Part shown: positions 8,703 to 17,799 of the stretch, piece after piece
Layout: every line of letters begins with the position of its first letter
Position numbering within the stretch: position 1 is the stretch's first letter
Origin: JAPPHA01 sp963664045
Lineage (GTDB): Bacteria; Pseudomonadota; Alphaproteobacteria; Rhodobacterales; Rhodobacteraceae
Assembly (NCBI GenBank): GCA_963664045.2
Contig: CAXXGT010000006.1
Location: forward strand, 186,001 to 250,000
Direction of reading: 5' to 3'
DNA: 64,000 nucleotides
Program-made: the position numbers and the translations under genes
The notes under the pieces: generated by a model
Database searches by the model: none
What the model saw: only the letters and a program-made list of their open reading frames with translations
Told to the model about the DNA's origin: nothing

Positions 8703-10262
8703 TTATTCGAGATACATCTTGTCGAATATCGTAACTGCCGAATTTCCCGGATCCCAGGCAAGGTCGTCGCGTGTGGCGTACGAGACGACATTGCGCCAGA
8801 GATACATGCCCGGCGTGACGTTTTCCCACTCCTCGACGAGTTCCAGGTACGCGGCGTGCCGCGCCTCGAACTCCTGGGCTGCCTCGAACTTCTCTCCGAG
8901 CTGGAGGAACCTGTCCGTCGGCACCCATGTCTTGTGGCTGGCGCGGGTGCGGCTGGACAACGGTCCCCAGTCCATCCAGAGCGGCCGGTAGGGATCACCG
9001 GAGAATTCGCTCGACATGGACATGTTGAGCATGTGGAACGGGCGTTTGTACGCGAGCGAGAAGTTGTCGACGATCTTGGCGCGGACATTGATGCCCACGT
9101 CACGCCACTGCTCGACCATGAACTCGGCCGCCGTCTCGTAGTTCGGGTAGAATCCGCGGGTGATGTGCCAGATCAATTCCTGGCCGTCATATCCGCTCTT
9201 GGCGAGGAATTCCCTGGACCTGTCAGGGTCGTATGTGAAGCGTGCCTTGCGGTCCGGATCGAAGTAGTCGCCGTATTCCGGAAAGTTGAACGGGGAGGGC
9301 ACGAATGTCGCATCTCCCCAGAGGGCTTCAACGATGCCCTCACGGTTGATGGCCGTGACCATGGCCTTGCGAAGGTTCGCATCGGTCAGCGGATTGTCCG
9401 GTAGCAGTTCGGTCGACAGCGTGTTGAACGCGAACATGGGATAGTTCTCGATGGACTTCTCCATGACACGGATGCCCTCCGTGTTCTGCACAGTGTCTAC
9501 CTGATCAGCCGGTACGCTGACGATCACGTCGAATTCGCCAGCAGCGATACCGGCGAATCGTGTCGAGAACTCGGGGACGATCTGGAATGTCAGCCTGGAT
9601 GCGGGCACCGGGCCGTTCCAGTAGCCGTCGTAAGCTTCCGCGACGAGCGAGGTCGATGGGTCGAACGAAACCAACTTGTAAGGTCCTGTTCCCATTGGCT
9701 TCTGGCCGAATTCGTCGGTTCCGACTGCTTCATAGTAGTGTTTCGGAAGCACGAAACCGAGAGGCGTGACCAGCCGGAATATGAAGTTCGGATCCGGCAG
9801 TTCGGTTTCAACCTCGACGGTCAGCGGGCCGGTTGCCTCCACACGGATGATACCACGGGCATACCTGGTTCCACGCCGCGCGAGGGGTTCAGGACCCCAA
9901 AGTCTTTCCGCGGACATTGAGAATGCCACGTCTTCGGCGTCCATCACGTGCCCGTCGTGGAACGTGACACCTTCACGCAGCTGAATCGTCCAGACATTCG
10001 GCGTTGTCCGTTCCCAACTCTCCGCGAGCCAGGGAACCAGCGACTTGCCGTCCGGGTCTTCCCAGCGGTTTCGCCGGACGAGAGTATCGAAAAGGTTCGA
10101 ATGCACGCGAGCACCGGTCGTCGAAATGCCGATGACCGGGTCCATGGTCGGCCAGAGGTTGTCGACCGCGATCGTGATCGCGGGTCTGTCGTCGGCCGTT
10201 GCGCTCGCGGAGATTGCGAGGGCGGAAAGCCCTCCCAGGACCAGGGTTCGAAGTGTTGCCAT
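8703..10262 (-). CDS. ABC transporter substrate-binding protein, family 5 (peptide/nickel type)
   Basis: A 519-residue periplasmic binding protein. An N-terminal signal peptide (hydrophobic segment LVLGGLSALAISASATA) precedes the mature domain, which begins ITIAVDNLWPTMDP. The family-5 signature appears as LAESWERTTPNVWTIQLREG with the following VTFHDGHVMDAEDV stretch. The start at 10262 has an excellent ribosome site (AGGAGG). It lies between the amidase gene and the fused ATPase in one operon, which is the usual order for DppA-like proteins. The ligand is probably a peptide, amide or opine-like compound; the adjacent nitrilase-family enzyme makes an amide attractive. Confidence 0.93.
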   Translation of the reverse strand: MATLRTLVLGGLSALAISASATADDRPAITIAVDNLWPTMDPVIGISTTGARVHSNLFDTLVRRNRWEDPDGKSLVPWLAESWERTTPNVWTIQLREGVTFHDGHVMDAEDVAFSMSAERLWGPEPLARRGTRYARGIIRVEATGPLTVEVETELPDPNFIFRLVTPLGFVLPKHYYEAVGTDEFGQKPMGTGPYKLVSFDPSTSLVAEAYDGYWNGPVPASRLTFQIVPEFSTRFAGIAAGEFDVIVSVPADQVDTVQNTEGIRVMEKSIENYPMFAFNTLSTELLPDNPLTDANLRKAMVTAINREGIVEALWGDATFVPSPFNFPEYGDYFDPDRKARFTYDPDRSREFLAKSGYDGQELIWHITRGFYPNYETAAEFMVEQWRDVGINVRAKIVDNFSLAYKRPFHMLNMSMSSEFSGDPYRPLWMDWGPLSSRTRASHKTWVPTDRFLQLGEKFEAAQEFEARHAAYLELVEEWENVTPGMYLWRNVVSYATRDDLAWDPGNSAVTIFDKMYLE

Positions 10263-10310
10263 CTCGGTATCCTCCTTTGTTGGCAGTCAGTATTGTTCGC
10301 GTCGGGCGGT

Positions 10311-11153
10311 TCACGCTTTCAGGTGAGTGAGCCGGTAAGGACGCTCGTGTTCCAGTGACGGGATCTGGCGCCTCGCGGCGTCGGCGAGAGCCGGATCGAT
10401 CTCCAGGATCGCATGTCCGGGTCCGCCGTCACCGAGATCGGCGAGAACCTCGCCCCAGGGATCCACGACGAGCGAGTGGCCGTAGGTCACCCGGCCATCG
10501 TCGTGATGTCCGACCTGGGCGGCGGCGATGAACCAGCAACCGTTCTCGATTGCGCGCGCCCTGATCAGCGGTTCCCAGTGCGCCCGTCCTGTCGGAACCG
10601 TGAACGCGGAGGGCACGAACATCACCGATGCGCCGGATCTGGCATAGTCACGGTAGAGATTCGGAAACCGTAGATCATAGCAGATCGACAGCCCCCATGT
10701 TCCCCACGGAGTATCGACCACCGTGGCCTCGGTGCCCGCGGTATACCGGTCGGACTCACGTGAAGCTGGCCGGCCTTCCAGGAAGATGTCGAAGAGATGG
10801 ATCTTGTCGTAACGGGCGCGAATGGCAGCGGTTTGATCGATCAGTACGCTGTGGTTCAAGAGCTTTCCGTTTTCCTGGACGGGTGTGGACCCAACGTGGA
10901 TCCAGATCCCGAAGCGTGACGACAATTCGCGGCACGCGGAAATGAAGGGGTCGTCCCGTTCTGCGGTCGTGCACGACAGTGCGTCTTTCCTGTCTCGGTT
11001 CATCATGCCGGCAGCTTCCGGTAACGCCAGCAGGTCGCAACCTTCGGCCGCGGCGATTGCGGCCTGTTTGCGGACGGCGCCGATGTTGGCCTCGTGCCGG
11101 TTGGTCGAGGTCATCTGAACAACTGAAACCCGAAATACGTCAGCCAAAAACAT
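10311..11153 (-). CDS. Carbon-nitrogen hydrolase (nitrilase superfamily amidase)
   Basis: A 280-residue cytoplasmic hydrolase with the full catalytic triad of the nitrilase superfamily: Glu in LLALPEAAG, Lys in RYDKIHLFD, and Cys in SICYDLRFPNLY. The length and the FDIFLEGRPASRESDRY region resemble the Nit1/omega-amidase-like branch. The ATG at 11153 is chosen over a longer form because GGAAGGAC lies just upstream and the conserved beta strand RVSVVQM follows. It is the first gene of the peptide-type ABC operon, so it probably hydrolyses an imported or derived amide. The exact substrate is unknown. Confidence 0.9.
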   Translation of the reverse strand: MFLADVFRVSVVQMTSTNRHEANIGAVRKQAAIAAAEGCDLLALPEAAGMMNRDRKDALSCTTAERDDPFISACRELSSRFGIWIHVGSTPVQENGKLLNHSVLIDQTAAIRARYDKIHLFDIFLEGRPASRESDRYTAGTEATVVDTPWGTWGLSICYDLRFPNLYRDYARSGASVMFVPSAFTVPTGRAHWEPLIRARAIENGCWFIAAAQVGHHDDGRVTYGHSLVVDPWGEVLADLGDGGPGHAILEIDPALADAARRQIPSLEHERPYRLTHLKA

Positions 11154-11575
11154 GTCCTTCCAAGGGTGGGCGAGGCCGGTACCAGCATGCCAACTCACCC
11201 CGTTTCAATTCATTGTCAGTAAACAGGATCACCTTGAACATGGAGTGGCTTAAGGCAAAGTGATCTTCCCGGCAATGGAACAAAACTCGTGTTTGGAACA
11301 TCAATTGCAATCAGGTCTGTGTCGACACTGCAAACTGAATACCACCTGTCCGGACAACGCAGAAACGGTCAACGACATCAACACGGCAACCAGACGGCAG
11401 TGCCGGAACTAACCCGGCATGTTCATCCATTCATCTCGGCAAATTGCCCCTTCGACAAAGGGAAAAAGTGCCCGCCTGGGTTGCCAGTTAGAGCGCCAAT
11501 GGCAGGGTTTTGAGCTCTTGACGATGTCCCCGTCAACCTCAAGATCCGGCGGCTGGTTGCGCGACTTAGGCACGT
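11154..11575 (-). other. Intergenic region
   Basis: These 422 bases lie between the amidase gene and the 3' end of the next minus-strand ABC operon. They should hold the promoter of the 11153-5305 operon and the terminator of the sugar operon to its right. No open frame with a credible start and no RNA gene was recognised. Confidence 0.4.
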
Positions 11576-12379
11576 TCACGCGTCGGCGCGCGCGCCCATG
11601 ATGTGCGCGACGACATCCTGCCGGGTGACCGCGTTCGTTCGGACCTGCACGTTGACTTCGCCGCGATGCATGACGGCGATGGAGTCGGCGCAGCGGAATA
11701 CATGCTCAAGGTTGTGACTGACCATGAGCACGGTCAGACCCTGGCCGCGCAGGTGATGCTTGATGATCGACAGCACCCGGTCGGTTTCCTCCACGCCAAG
11801 CGCTGCAGTCGGCTCGTCCATAATGATCAGTCGCGCATCGGAATGAATTGCTCTGCCGATGGCAACCGCCTGTCGCTGTCCTCCCGACATGACGTAGGCG
11901 TTCGCGTAAGGATTGCCCATGCGAATTCCTACTCGCTCCGTCAGGACCTTGAGTGCCTCCCCTCGCATGGCTGCCTTGTCCAGTACCTTGATGAGGCCGC
12001 CGAGGTAGGGCTTCATGCGCTCGCGGCCCAGAAAGAAATTCTGGGTGAGGTCGAAGGTGCCGACCAGCGCCAGATCCTGGTAAATTGCCTCAATTCCGAA
12101 ACCACGGGCGGCCTCCGGGTTCGGGACGCTGATCTCACGTCCTTCGAGGACGATGGTGCCGGAGGTCGGTGGATGCACACCCATGACGGTTTTGATGAGG
12201 GTCGACTTGCCTGCCCCGTTGTCCCCCACGAGGGCCGTGACCTCGCCTCGCACTACGTCGATGGAGGCGCCGCGCAGGGCCTGCACGCCGCCGAAGGACT
12301 TCTTGATGTTCCGCAGCGCCAGGAGCACCTCCCCCGCCGAGGCGGGGGAGGGTCGAGATTCTTGTGATTCGGTCGTCAC
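11576..12379 (-). CDS. Sugar ABC transporter ATP-binding protein, single-domain (FrcA-like)
   Basis: A 267-residue ATPase with Walker A GDNGAGKST, signature MSGGQRQ, Walker B LIIMDEPTAALG and an H-loop in LMVSHNLEHVF. Like the ATPase at 1649-2404 it has only one nucleotide-binding domain. It is the last gene of a minus-strand operon running permease, binding protein, ATPase, and overlaps the binding-protein stop by four bases. The operon is divergent from a sugar isomerase and RpiR regulator (14763-16654), which supports a carbohydrate or polyol substrate. Confidence 0.92.
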   Translation of the reverse strand: MTTESQESRPSPASAGEVLLALRNIKKSFGGVQALRGASIDVVRGEVTALVGDNGAGKSTLIKTVMGVHPPTSGTIVLEGREISVPNPEAARGFGIEAIYQDLALVGTFDLTQNFFLGRERMKPYLGGLIKVLDKAAMRGEALKVLTERVGIRMGNPYANAYVMSGGQRQAVAIGRAIHSDARLIIMDEPTAALGVEETDRVLSIIKHHLRGQGLTVLMVSHNLEHVFRCADSIAVMHRGEVNVQVRTNAVTRQDVVAHIMGARADA

Positions 12380-13386
12380 TTCGGGAGTTCCATCTCGATT
12401 TCTGGCCAGTTTTCCATGAGGCGGAGCGATCCCTCGGGGACCTTGGTGAGCACGTCCTCGCGTGACGAGACCATCACCATGTCGAGCGGATACTGCTTTT
12501 CGATCTCTTCGCCTCTCGAATGGCGGACGATGGCACCGGCGATATAGCGACCGCTGGACTGGCTGTCGCGGAAGATGGAGCCACGGATGAGCCCTTCCCA
12601 GATCATGTCGAGTTCAGGCGGTACGGCCCCGAAACCGAAGACGTCGACACCGTCTTCGCCCATCCCCTTGAGCGCGCTGGCAACGCCCATGGCCATGGAA
12701 CTGTTGCCCGCATAGATCGCCTTCACGTCCGGATTGGCGAGGATGAGCCGTTCGGTGGCGTCGAAGGCTCGCGCCTGTTCCCAGTAAGCGTAATGTTCGA
12801 ACGCGATCTCGATGCCTGCCTCGGTCCACAGATCGCGGGCGGTGCCGACCCGCTGCTCGGAAATCTGGTTTCCGGGCTCCGCGAACATCAGCCCAACCTT
12901 GTCGCCTTCCGACAGGACGTTCTCCAGCGCCCACCTGGCTGTGACATCGCCGCCTTCGGCGTGGGAATAACCGCTATAAGCGAGCACGTCGACGCCCGCA
13001 TCTTCGGGATGCACGTCGAGATGGTTCACGACGATGATCGGGATGCCCGCCTCGTTGGCCGCCTTCAGTGCAGGAACGATGCCGAAGTAATCGATGGGAC
13101 CGACGATGATGTAGTCCATGTCGAGGGTGATGAGATCGTCGACGATGTCCAACTGCTGCTGGACATTGGCCTCGGCAGTCGAGGCGCGGGCAGTGAATTC
13201 GATGGGCACGCCCTGACTTTCCATTTCCTCCTGGAAGGCCACGGCGAACTGGCCGAAGTAGTCCAGTGTGTCATAGACGGGCGGCGCAAAGCCGATCTTC
13301 AGAGGCTCATCGGCAGCCAAGGCACCGGAGCCGGCTCCGATCGCCAGCGTCAGTCCCACGGCGATCCCGGATAGTTGTTTCTTCAT
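12376..13386 (-). CDS. Sugar ABC transporter substrate-binding protein (RbsB-like)
   Basis: A 336-residue periplasmic binding protein of the ribose/galactose type. It starts with a clear signal peptide (MKKQLSGIAVGLTLAIGAGS, cleavage probably near ALAAD). The mature part opens with IGFAPPVYDTLDYFGQ, and later IPIIVVNHLD and VKAIYAGNSSMAMGVASALK form the hinge and second-lobe strands of the family. The ATG at 13386 has GGAAAGGA upstream; a longer open frame has no support. It lies between the permease and ATPase genes of the same operon. The ligand is a sugar or sugar alcohol by family; nothing narrower can be read. Confidence 0.92.
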   Translation of the reverse strand: MKKQLSGIAVGLTLAIGAGSGALAADEPLKIGFAPPVYDTLDYFGQFAVAFQEEMESQGVPIEFTARASTAEANVQQQLDIVDDLITLDMDYIIVGPIDYFGIVPALKAANEAGIPIIVVNHLDVHPEDAGVDVLAYSGYSHAEGGDVTARWALENVLSEGDKVGLMFAEPGNQISEQRVGTARDLWTEAGIEIAFEHYAYWEQARAFDATERLILANPDVKAIYAGNSSMAMGVASALKGMGEDGVDVFGFGAVPPELDMIWEGLIRGSIFRDSQSSGRYIAGAIVRHSRGEEIEKQYPLDMVMVSSREDVLTKVPEGSLRLMENWPEIEMELPK

Positions 13387-13444
13387 GGCGGGTCCTTTCC
13401 CTAATTTGGTTGGGCATCCAAGAATGTGACCGCGGCGTGCGCAG

Positions 13445-14524
13445 TCAACCGCTCGCCATGCCCTGGCGGCGGAAGCGGTAAAGCTGAATAGCGACGGCAA
13501 CGACGAGCGTTGTGCCGATGACAATTTGTTGCCAGTAGAACGGCACGCCCATCAGAAGCAGACCGTTCTCGGCGACGCCAAGAAAGATGGCACCCAAAAA
13601 CGTGCCCAATAGCGTGGCGTATCCCCCGAACAGGAACGTTCCGCCGAGGACCACCACGGCAATGGCGTGAAGTTCCATCGTGGCGCCGAGCACCGCCTGC
13701 GCGGCGTTGAGGCGGGCCACGAGCATGGCACCGGCCAGCCCGGCCAGCGCGCCACAGATGATGTAGGCGCCCATCTCGTACCGGCGAACACGGATTCCGG
13801 CGCGGATGGCAGCGCTACGGTCCCCACCGACCGCGAGCACATAGGTTCCGAAGCGCGTGCAGTTCATGATGAAGGCGCCCAGAAGCACGACCGCGAGTGC
13901 GATGGCCCCCGCGGCAGGCAGGCCAAACGGCCGACCTTGTCCAATCCAGAGGAACGCGTCGGGGAAGTTACGCACCTGGTCAGAACCCATAACGAGATAG
14001 GCGAACCCTCGGACGGCGGTGAGCGTACCTAGAGTCACGATGAGTGGCGGCACCCTGAAAGCGGTGATGGCGAATCCATTTACGAAGCCGACGGCTGCGC
14101 CCACTCCGATCGCCGCGCCAATGGCGACCGCCGACGCAAGCCCATCGCCGAACGTCCCGCTCTTGAGGACGAGTCCCGCGACACAGCCCGTCAACGCCAC
14201 CGTCGAACCCACGGAAAGGTCGATGCCGCGGGCGGCCATGACGATCGTCATCCCGGTGCCGAGGACGAGGAAAATGGCAACCTGCCGAAAGACATTGAAG
14301 ACGTTCCGGCTGTCCAGAAAAACGGGGTTGATGACCGTGATGAGGACGATGAGGAGGACCAACGGCACCAGTAGTCCGAGCGGTGGCACCAGCCCTGGAT
14401 TGCGTTCCAGAAAGCCGAAGTTTCTCCCGCTTGGGGCGGTCACATCCGTGCTTCTCGTCGCCACTTGGAAGATCCCCCCTGTCAACGTAGCAGCGCGCCA
14501 ACGCGACTTCGACAGCAACTTCAC
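13445..14524 (-). CDS. Sugar ABC transporter permease (RbsC/FrcB type)
   Basis: A 359-residue inner-membrane permease with eight or more hydrophobic segments. The conserved TGMTIVMAARGIDLSVGS motif near residue 95 and the C-terminal LGGTFLFGGYATLLGTFLGA signature are both present. It is the first gene of the divergent minus-strand importer operon; the binding protein starts 58 bp downstream. The start at 14524 is the longest; a GTG about 22 residues further in is possible. Partner of the products at 11576-13386. Confidence 0.9.
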   Translation of the reverse strand: MKLLSKSRWRAATLTGGIFQVATRSTDVTAPSGRNFGFLERNPGLVPPLGLLVPLVLLIVLITVINPVFLDSRNVFNVFRQVAIFLVLGTGMTIVMAARGIDLSVGSTVALTGCVAGLVLKSGTFGDGLASAVAIGAAIGVGAAVGFVNGFAITAFRVPPLIVTLGTLTAVRGFAYLVMGSDQVRNFPDAFLWIGQGRPFGLPAAGAIALAVVLLGAFIMNCTRFGTYVLAVGGDRSAAIRAGIRVRRYEMGAYIICGALAGLAGAMLVARLNAAQAVLGATMELHAIAVVVLGGTFLFGGYATLLGTFLGAIFLGVAENGLLLMGVPFYWQQIVIGTTLVVAVAIQLYRFRRQGMASG

Positions 14525-14762
14525 AGAAAAACTTCATGTTGTCAAGCAAACGCGTAAAGCAGCCGCGTTTTTCGAGGTTGCCGGCCAAAACATCTCACGT
14601 TATAACATCTTGTGTAAACGCGTCTTTTTTTCAGGTTCTGCTGAAAACGCACAAACCCGCGACCAGGTATTTTCCAGTAGTTTGGCACCATTTGCTTTAC
14701 ATTGCTATAAAAATCTGTGTAGCTTGCTCTCAGCAAAGAACGCGAAGTGACAGGAGCCGACC
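14525..14762 (+). promoter_or_regulatory. Divergent promoter region between sugar importer and isomerase/RpiR
   Basis: A 238-bp AT-rich gap separates two divergent sugar operons. TTGGCA at 14682-14687 and TATAAA at 14706-14711, 18 bases apart, form a plausible promoter for the plus-strand isomerase gene, which has AGGAG before its ATG. The octamer AAACGCGT occurs at 14548-14555 and again at 14616-14623, and a related CGCGTTTTT lies between. I infer these are operator sites for the RpiR regulator encoded at 15752. Confidence 0.55.
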
Positions 14763-15770
14763 ATGACCCTGCCCCCAACGACAGATCGGTTCCGCGCGCG
14801 TTATGCCGCTCGCCTCAACTCGTTCGCCTCTGCGCCCGAACTGTATTGGGGAACAGGTGCAGCAAGACCGTCGGCCGCGGAAATGGTGAAACGCGCCGCG
14901 ACCGTGGAAGGGCTCAAACACCTGGACCTGAACTACCCGGATCATTTCACGGACGCTGGCGTCGACATCGTCAGCGTTGCCCGCATCGAGGGGCTTGAAG
15001 TGAACGGCCTCGCCATGCGTTATTACACCGATCCGAAGTTCAAGCTAGGTGCCTTCAGCAATCCGGAATCCGCGATTCGCCGCAAGGCACTGGATCTCAC
15101 GAAAGAGGGAATCGATAAGGCGGCCGATGCTGGCGTGAATCTCGTAACCATATGGCTGGGGCAGGACGGTTTCGACACCCCATTCCAAGCGGACTATGCG
15201 CGTCTGTGGGAATGGGAGGTGGAAGGCATTCGTGAGGTGGCAGACCACAACCCCGCGATAAATGTCAGCATCGAATACAAGCCGAACGAACCGCGGGCCT
15301 TCGCCCTATTGCCGGACATGGCCACGACTCTGCTTGCCCTCCGTGAGGCTGGCTCGCCGAACCTCGGGGTGACTCTCGATTTTGCGCACATGCTTTATGC
15401 CAATGAGCAGCCCGCCTATGCTGCCATGATCGCCTCAAGGCACAGCCGCGTCCTCGGCGTCCATCTCAACGACGGATACGGCAGACGTGACGATGGGCTG
15501 ATGGTGGGAACCGTCCACATAATGCAGACGATCGAGATGTTGCATCGCATCCGGCATGACGGCTACGATGGAGTCATCTACTTCGACACGTTCCCGGACG
15601 TGACAGGTCTCGATCCCGTGGCTGAGTGCGAGGCGAACATTGCGGCAGTGGAAGCGATGCTCGCGGTCATAGACCGGGTCGACGTGGACAACAGCCTCGC
15701 CGACGCGATGGCCCGGCAGGACGGGATCGTCGCACAGCGAATCGTACATCAATGCGTGATCCAGCGCTGA
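14763..15770 (+). CDS. Sugar phosphate isomerase/epimerase-type TIM-barrel protein
   Basis: A 335-residue protein of the xylose-isomerase-like TIM-barrel superfamily (AP-endonuclease family 2). Metal-binding acidic and histidine residues of the fold are visible in NVSIEYKPNEPR (Glu), GVTLDFAHML (Asp, His), GVHLNDGYG (His, Asp) and VIYFDTFP (Asp). The start has AGGAG five to ten bases upstream. It overlaps the RpiR-type regulator gene by 19 bp and is divergent from a sugar ABC importer. I infer an isomerase or epimerase for the imported sugar; family members differ too much in substrate for more. Confidence 0.82.
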   Translation: MTLPPTTDRFRARYAARLNSFASAPELYWGTGAARPSAAEMVKRAATVEGLKHLDLNYPDHFTDAGVDIVSVARIEGLEVNGLAMRYYTDPKFKLGAFSNPESAIRRKALDLTKEGIDKAADAGVNLVTIWLGQDGFDTPFQADYARLWEWEVEGIREVADHNPAINVSIEYKPNEPRAFALLPDMATTLLALREAGSPNLGVTLDFAHMLYANEQPAYAAMIASRHSRVLGVHLNDGYGRRDDGLMVGTVHIMQTIEMLHRIRHDGYDGVIYFDTFPDVTGLDPVAECEANIAAVEAMLAVIDRVDVDNSLADAMARQDGIVAQRIVHQCVIQR

Positions 15771-16654
15771 CAGGCACGTCTTCCTCCCGCACGGCGGAAC
15801 TGCGCGCCGTGGGCCCGCGCATCCGCATGATGCTGCCGCAGATGACCACACTGGAAGCGCGAGTCGTGGAGTTGGTTCTCGGCAAGCGCGATTTCACCGA
15901 GGCGACGTCTCTGCAGAGCGTTGCGAACTCCGCAGAAGTGTCCGAGGCGATGGTTGTGAAGGTCACCAAGAAGTTGGGCTACGACGGGTATCGAGACTTC
16001 CGCACCAGCCTAGCCGCTTACAACCGCCTGCCGATCGTCGAGTTGCACGAAGAGCTCACGCTCGAGGACAGTACCGCCACGATCATGCAGAAGGTCTTCC
16101 GTACCGCGATGCAGGCTCTCGAGGAAACCCTCGCCATCCTGGATCCCGAAGATATCGAACGGACGGCAGACCTTCTCTACGGAGCTCGGACCCGCGACTT
16201 TTACGGTCTCGGCGGCTCTGCGCAGATCGCACGGGATGCCGCGCACAAGTTCTTGCGAATCGGCGTAAGGACGACCGTTCAGGACGATGCACACATGATG
16301 GCCATGTCCGCGTCCCTGCTTGGTACGGGCGATGTGGTCGTAGCCTTCTCGCACTCGGGAGAAACGGACTCTGTGGTCGAGGCGGTCGCCATTGCCAAGG
16401 CCGCGGGTGCTTCCGTTGTGGTGGTCACCAACCATGGAAACTCCTCGCTGGGTGGGTTGGCCGACGTGGTACTATGCTCCACAGCTCAGGGCTCGCCGCT
16501 CACGGGCGAGAACGCTGCCGCCCGCGTCGCACAACTCAACATCGTCGACGTCGTGTTCGTGGCAGTCGCCCAGCGAGGTGGCGCGACGGTCGAGAGCAAC
16601 CTTGAAAAGACCATGCAATCGGTGCGCACCAAACGAAGGGCTACACGAAGGTGA
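15752..16654 (+). CDS. MurR/RpiR-family transcriptional regulator
   Basis: A 300-residue regulator. The N-terminal RpiR helix-turn-helix domain covers about residues 25-100, with LQSVANSAEVSEAMVVKVTKKLGYDGYRDF. The C-terminal SIS sugar-phosphate-binding domain includes DFYGLGGSAQIARDAAHKF and VVAFSHSGETDSVVEA. The ATG at 15752 lies inside the 3' end of the isomerase gene (stop at 15770), so the two are coupled. It most likely senses a phosphorylated sugar and controls the divergent importer and its own operon; repeated AAACGCGT octamers in the promoter gap are candidate sites. Confidence 0.9.
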   Translation: MRDPALTGTSSSRTAELRAVGPRIRMMLPQMTTLEARVVELVLGKRDFTEATSLQSVANSAEVSEAMVVKVTKKLGYDGYRDFRTSLAAYNRLPIVELHEELTLEDSTATIMQKVFRTAMQALEETLAILDPEDIERTADLLYGARTRDFYGLGGSAQIARDAAHKFLRIGVRTTVQDDAHMMAMSASLLGTGDVVVAFSHSGETDSVVEAVAIAKAAGASVVVVTNHGNSSLGGLADVVLCSTAQGSPLTGENAAARVAQLNIVDVVFVAVAQRGGATVESNLEKTMQSVRTKRRATRR

Positions 16655-17799
16655 ATGGCTGTTTGCGAAGACATCCGCTTACCGCGAACTTGAAACGTCA
16701 AAGCCAAATTGCGCGAGCAGTACCCCCGTGAGATACAGACCTGCACAACAGCTGACATCCACCAACTCATGCACGGCTCGCGCTAAGTGGCCGTGGCGAA
16801 CCGACCCCACGACGGAGACGCGAGAAAAGGTTCTGTGCGGATAGCGCCGGCTGCAACCAGAATTTTCACACTTCCGATACGCCGATGGCCATTCTCGACC
16901 TGTCATCAAGGAATTGACACAGTGCCCTCCAGACGACACGCCACCGTGGCAGGCCGCGTTCCGGTTTCGATCGTGCAATGGCCGGCTCGAAGGGAATTTT
17001 CCCGAAGAGGCGCTCGACGACAAGTGGTATGTCCTGGATTCGGCGACCTCCTGCTCAAGCTGGCAGAATCCCGCGCCGTTCCATTTGCATGCTGCGACAT
17101 CCGGCAAACCGGAAAACCGTGGAGCATGTGGCTCATCCATTCCACCGCCTGACATCTGGAGCGTCCCGGAAATAGTGCCTCCAGCTTCCGGCAAACGCCC
17201 GAATCACGGGGGGCTTTATCCAAATACTGGAATACCCAACCGAATGCCTTTTCCAACAGGGGCCGCAAACCAAACTGGCGTTCCAAACCCAAATTGCGGA
17301 AGAGCCAGAGACATAACTGAAAGTGTCTCTCCGGATGGCTCTTGAACAAAATCCCTCTACGCAACTGATTTGCGCTGTTTTTCACCTCCGCAACTTCGAC
17401 GCCATGACAAGCTGACAGCCGAACCGCTTGGCGCGCCAGCCGAGGTTCGATACTGCCCGGTTCACATCTCCGGACGGCAACAAGCAAACACGACCTTTAC
17501 TTTCGCGACAGGGACGCCGCCGCGCGGGGGTGGGTGCTACTTTTGATCATACTGGCTGGCACTCTCCATGGGCGATATTCGGATCGTGCCTCGGTGAAAT
17601 TCGGCAGATGTACTGTCGCGGATCTTGCGGGACGGGGAACCTCGCGGTCGAATCGGCATGCTGCTCATCTTGCTGGCAAGACTTGCAACCCAGTGAGCAA
17701 ATGAATGGACGGGATTGAGGATCACGTGGTCAAGTTATTTTCAGTAACTCAATTCACGCAATTTGGATTTCACACTGGAACCATGCATTGGACGCAGAC
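16655..17799 (+). other. Long gap without a recognised gene
   Basis: These 1.1 kb separate the RpiR gene from the 3' end of the M20 peptidase gene. The longest frames (minus 16906-17487, plus 16914-17345) overlap each other on opposite strands, lack good ribosome sites and show no motif I recognise. The region may be decayed coding sequence. I see no repeat, RNA or insertion-sequence end in it. Confidence 0.4.

Noticed and set aside
16906..17487. Minus-strand frame of 193 codons in the gap after the RpiR gene
   Set aside because: No ribosome site, no motif and an overlapping plus-strand frame of similar quality; kept only as a gap note.
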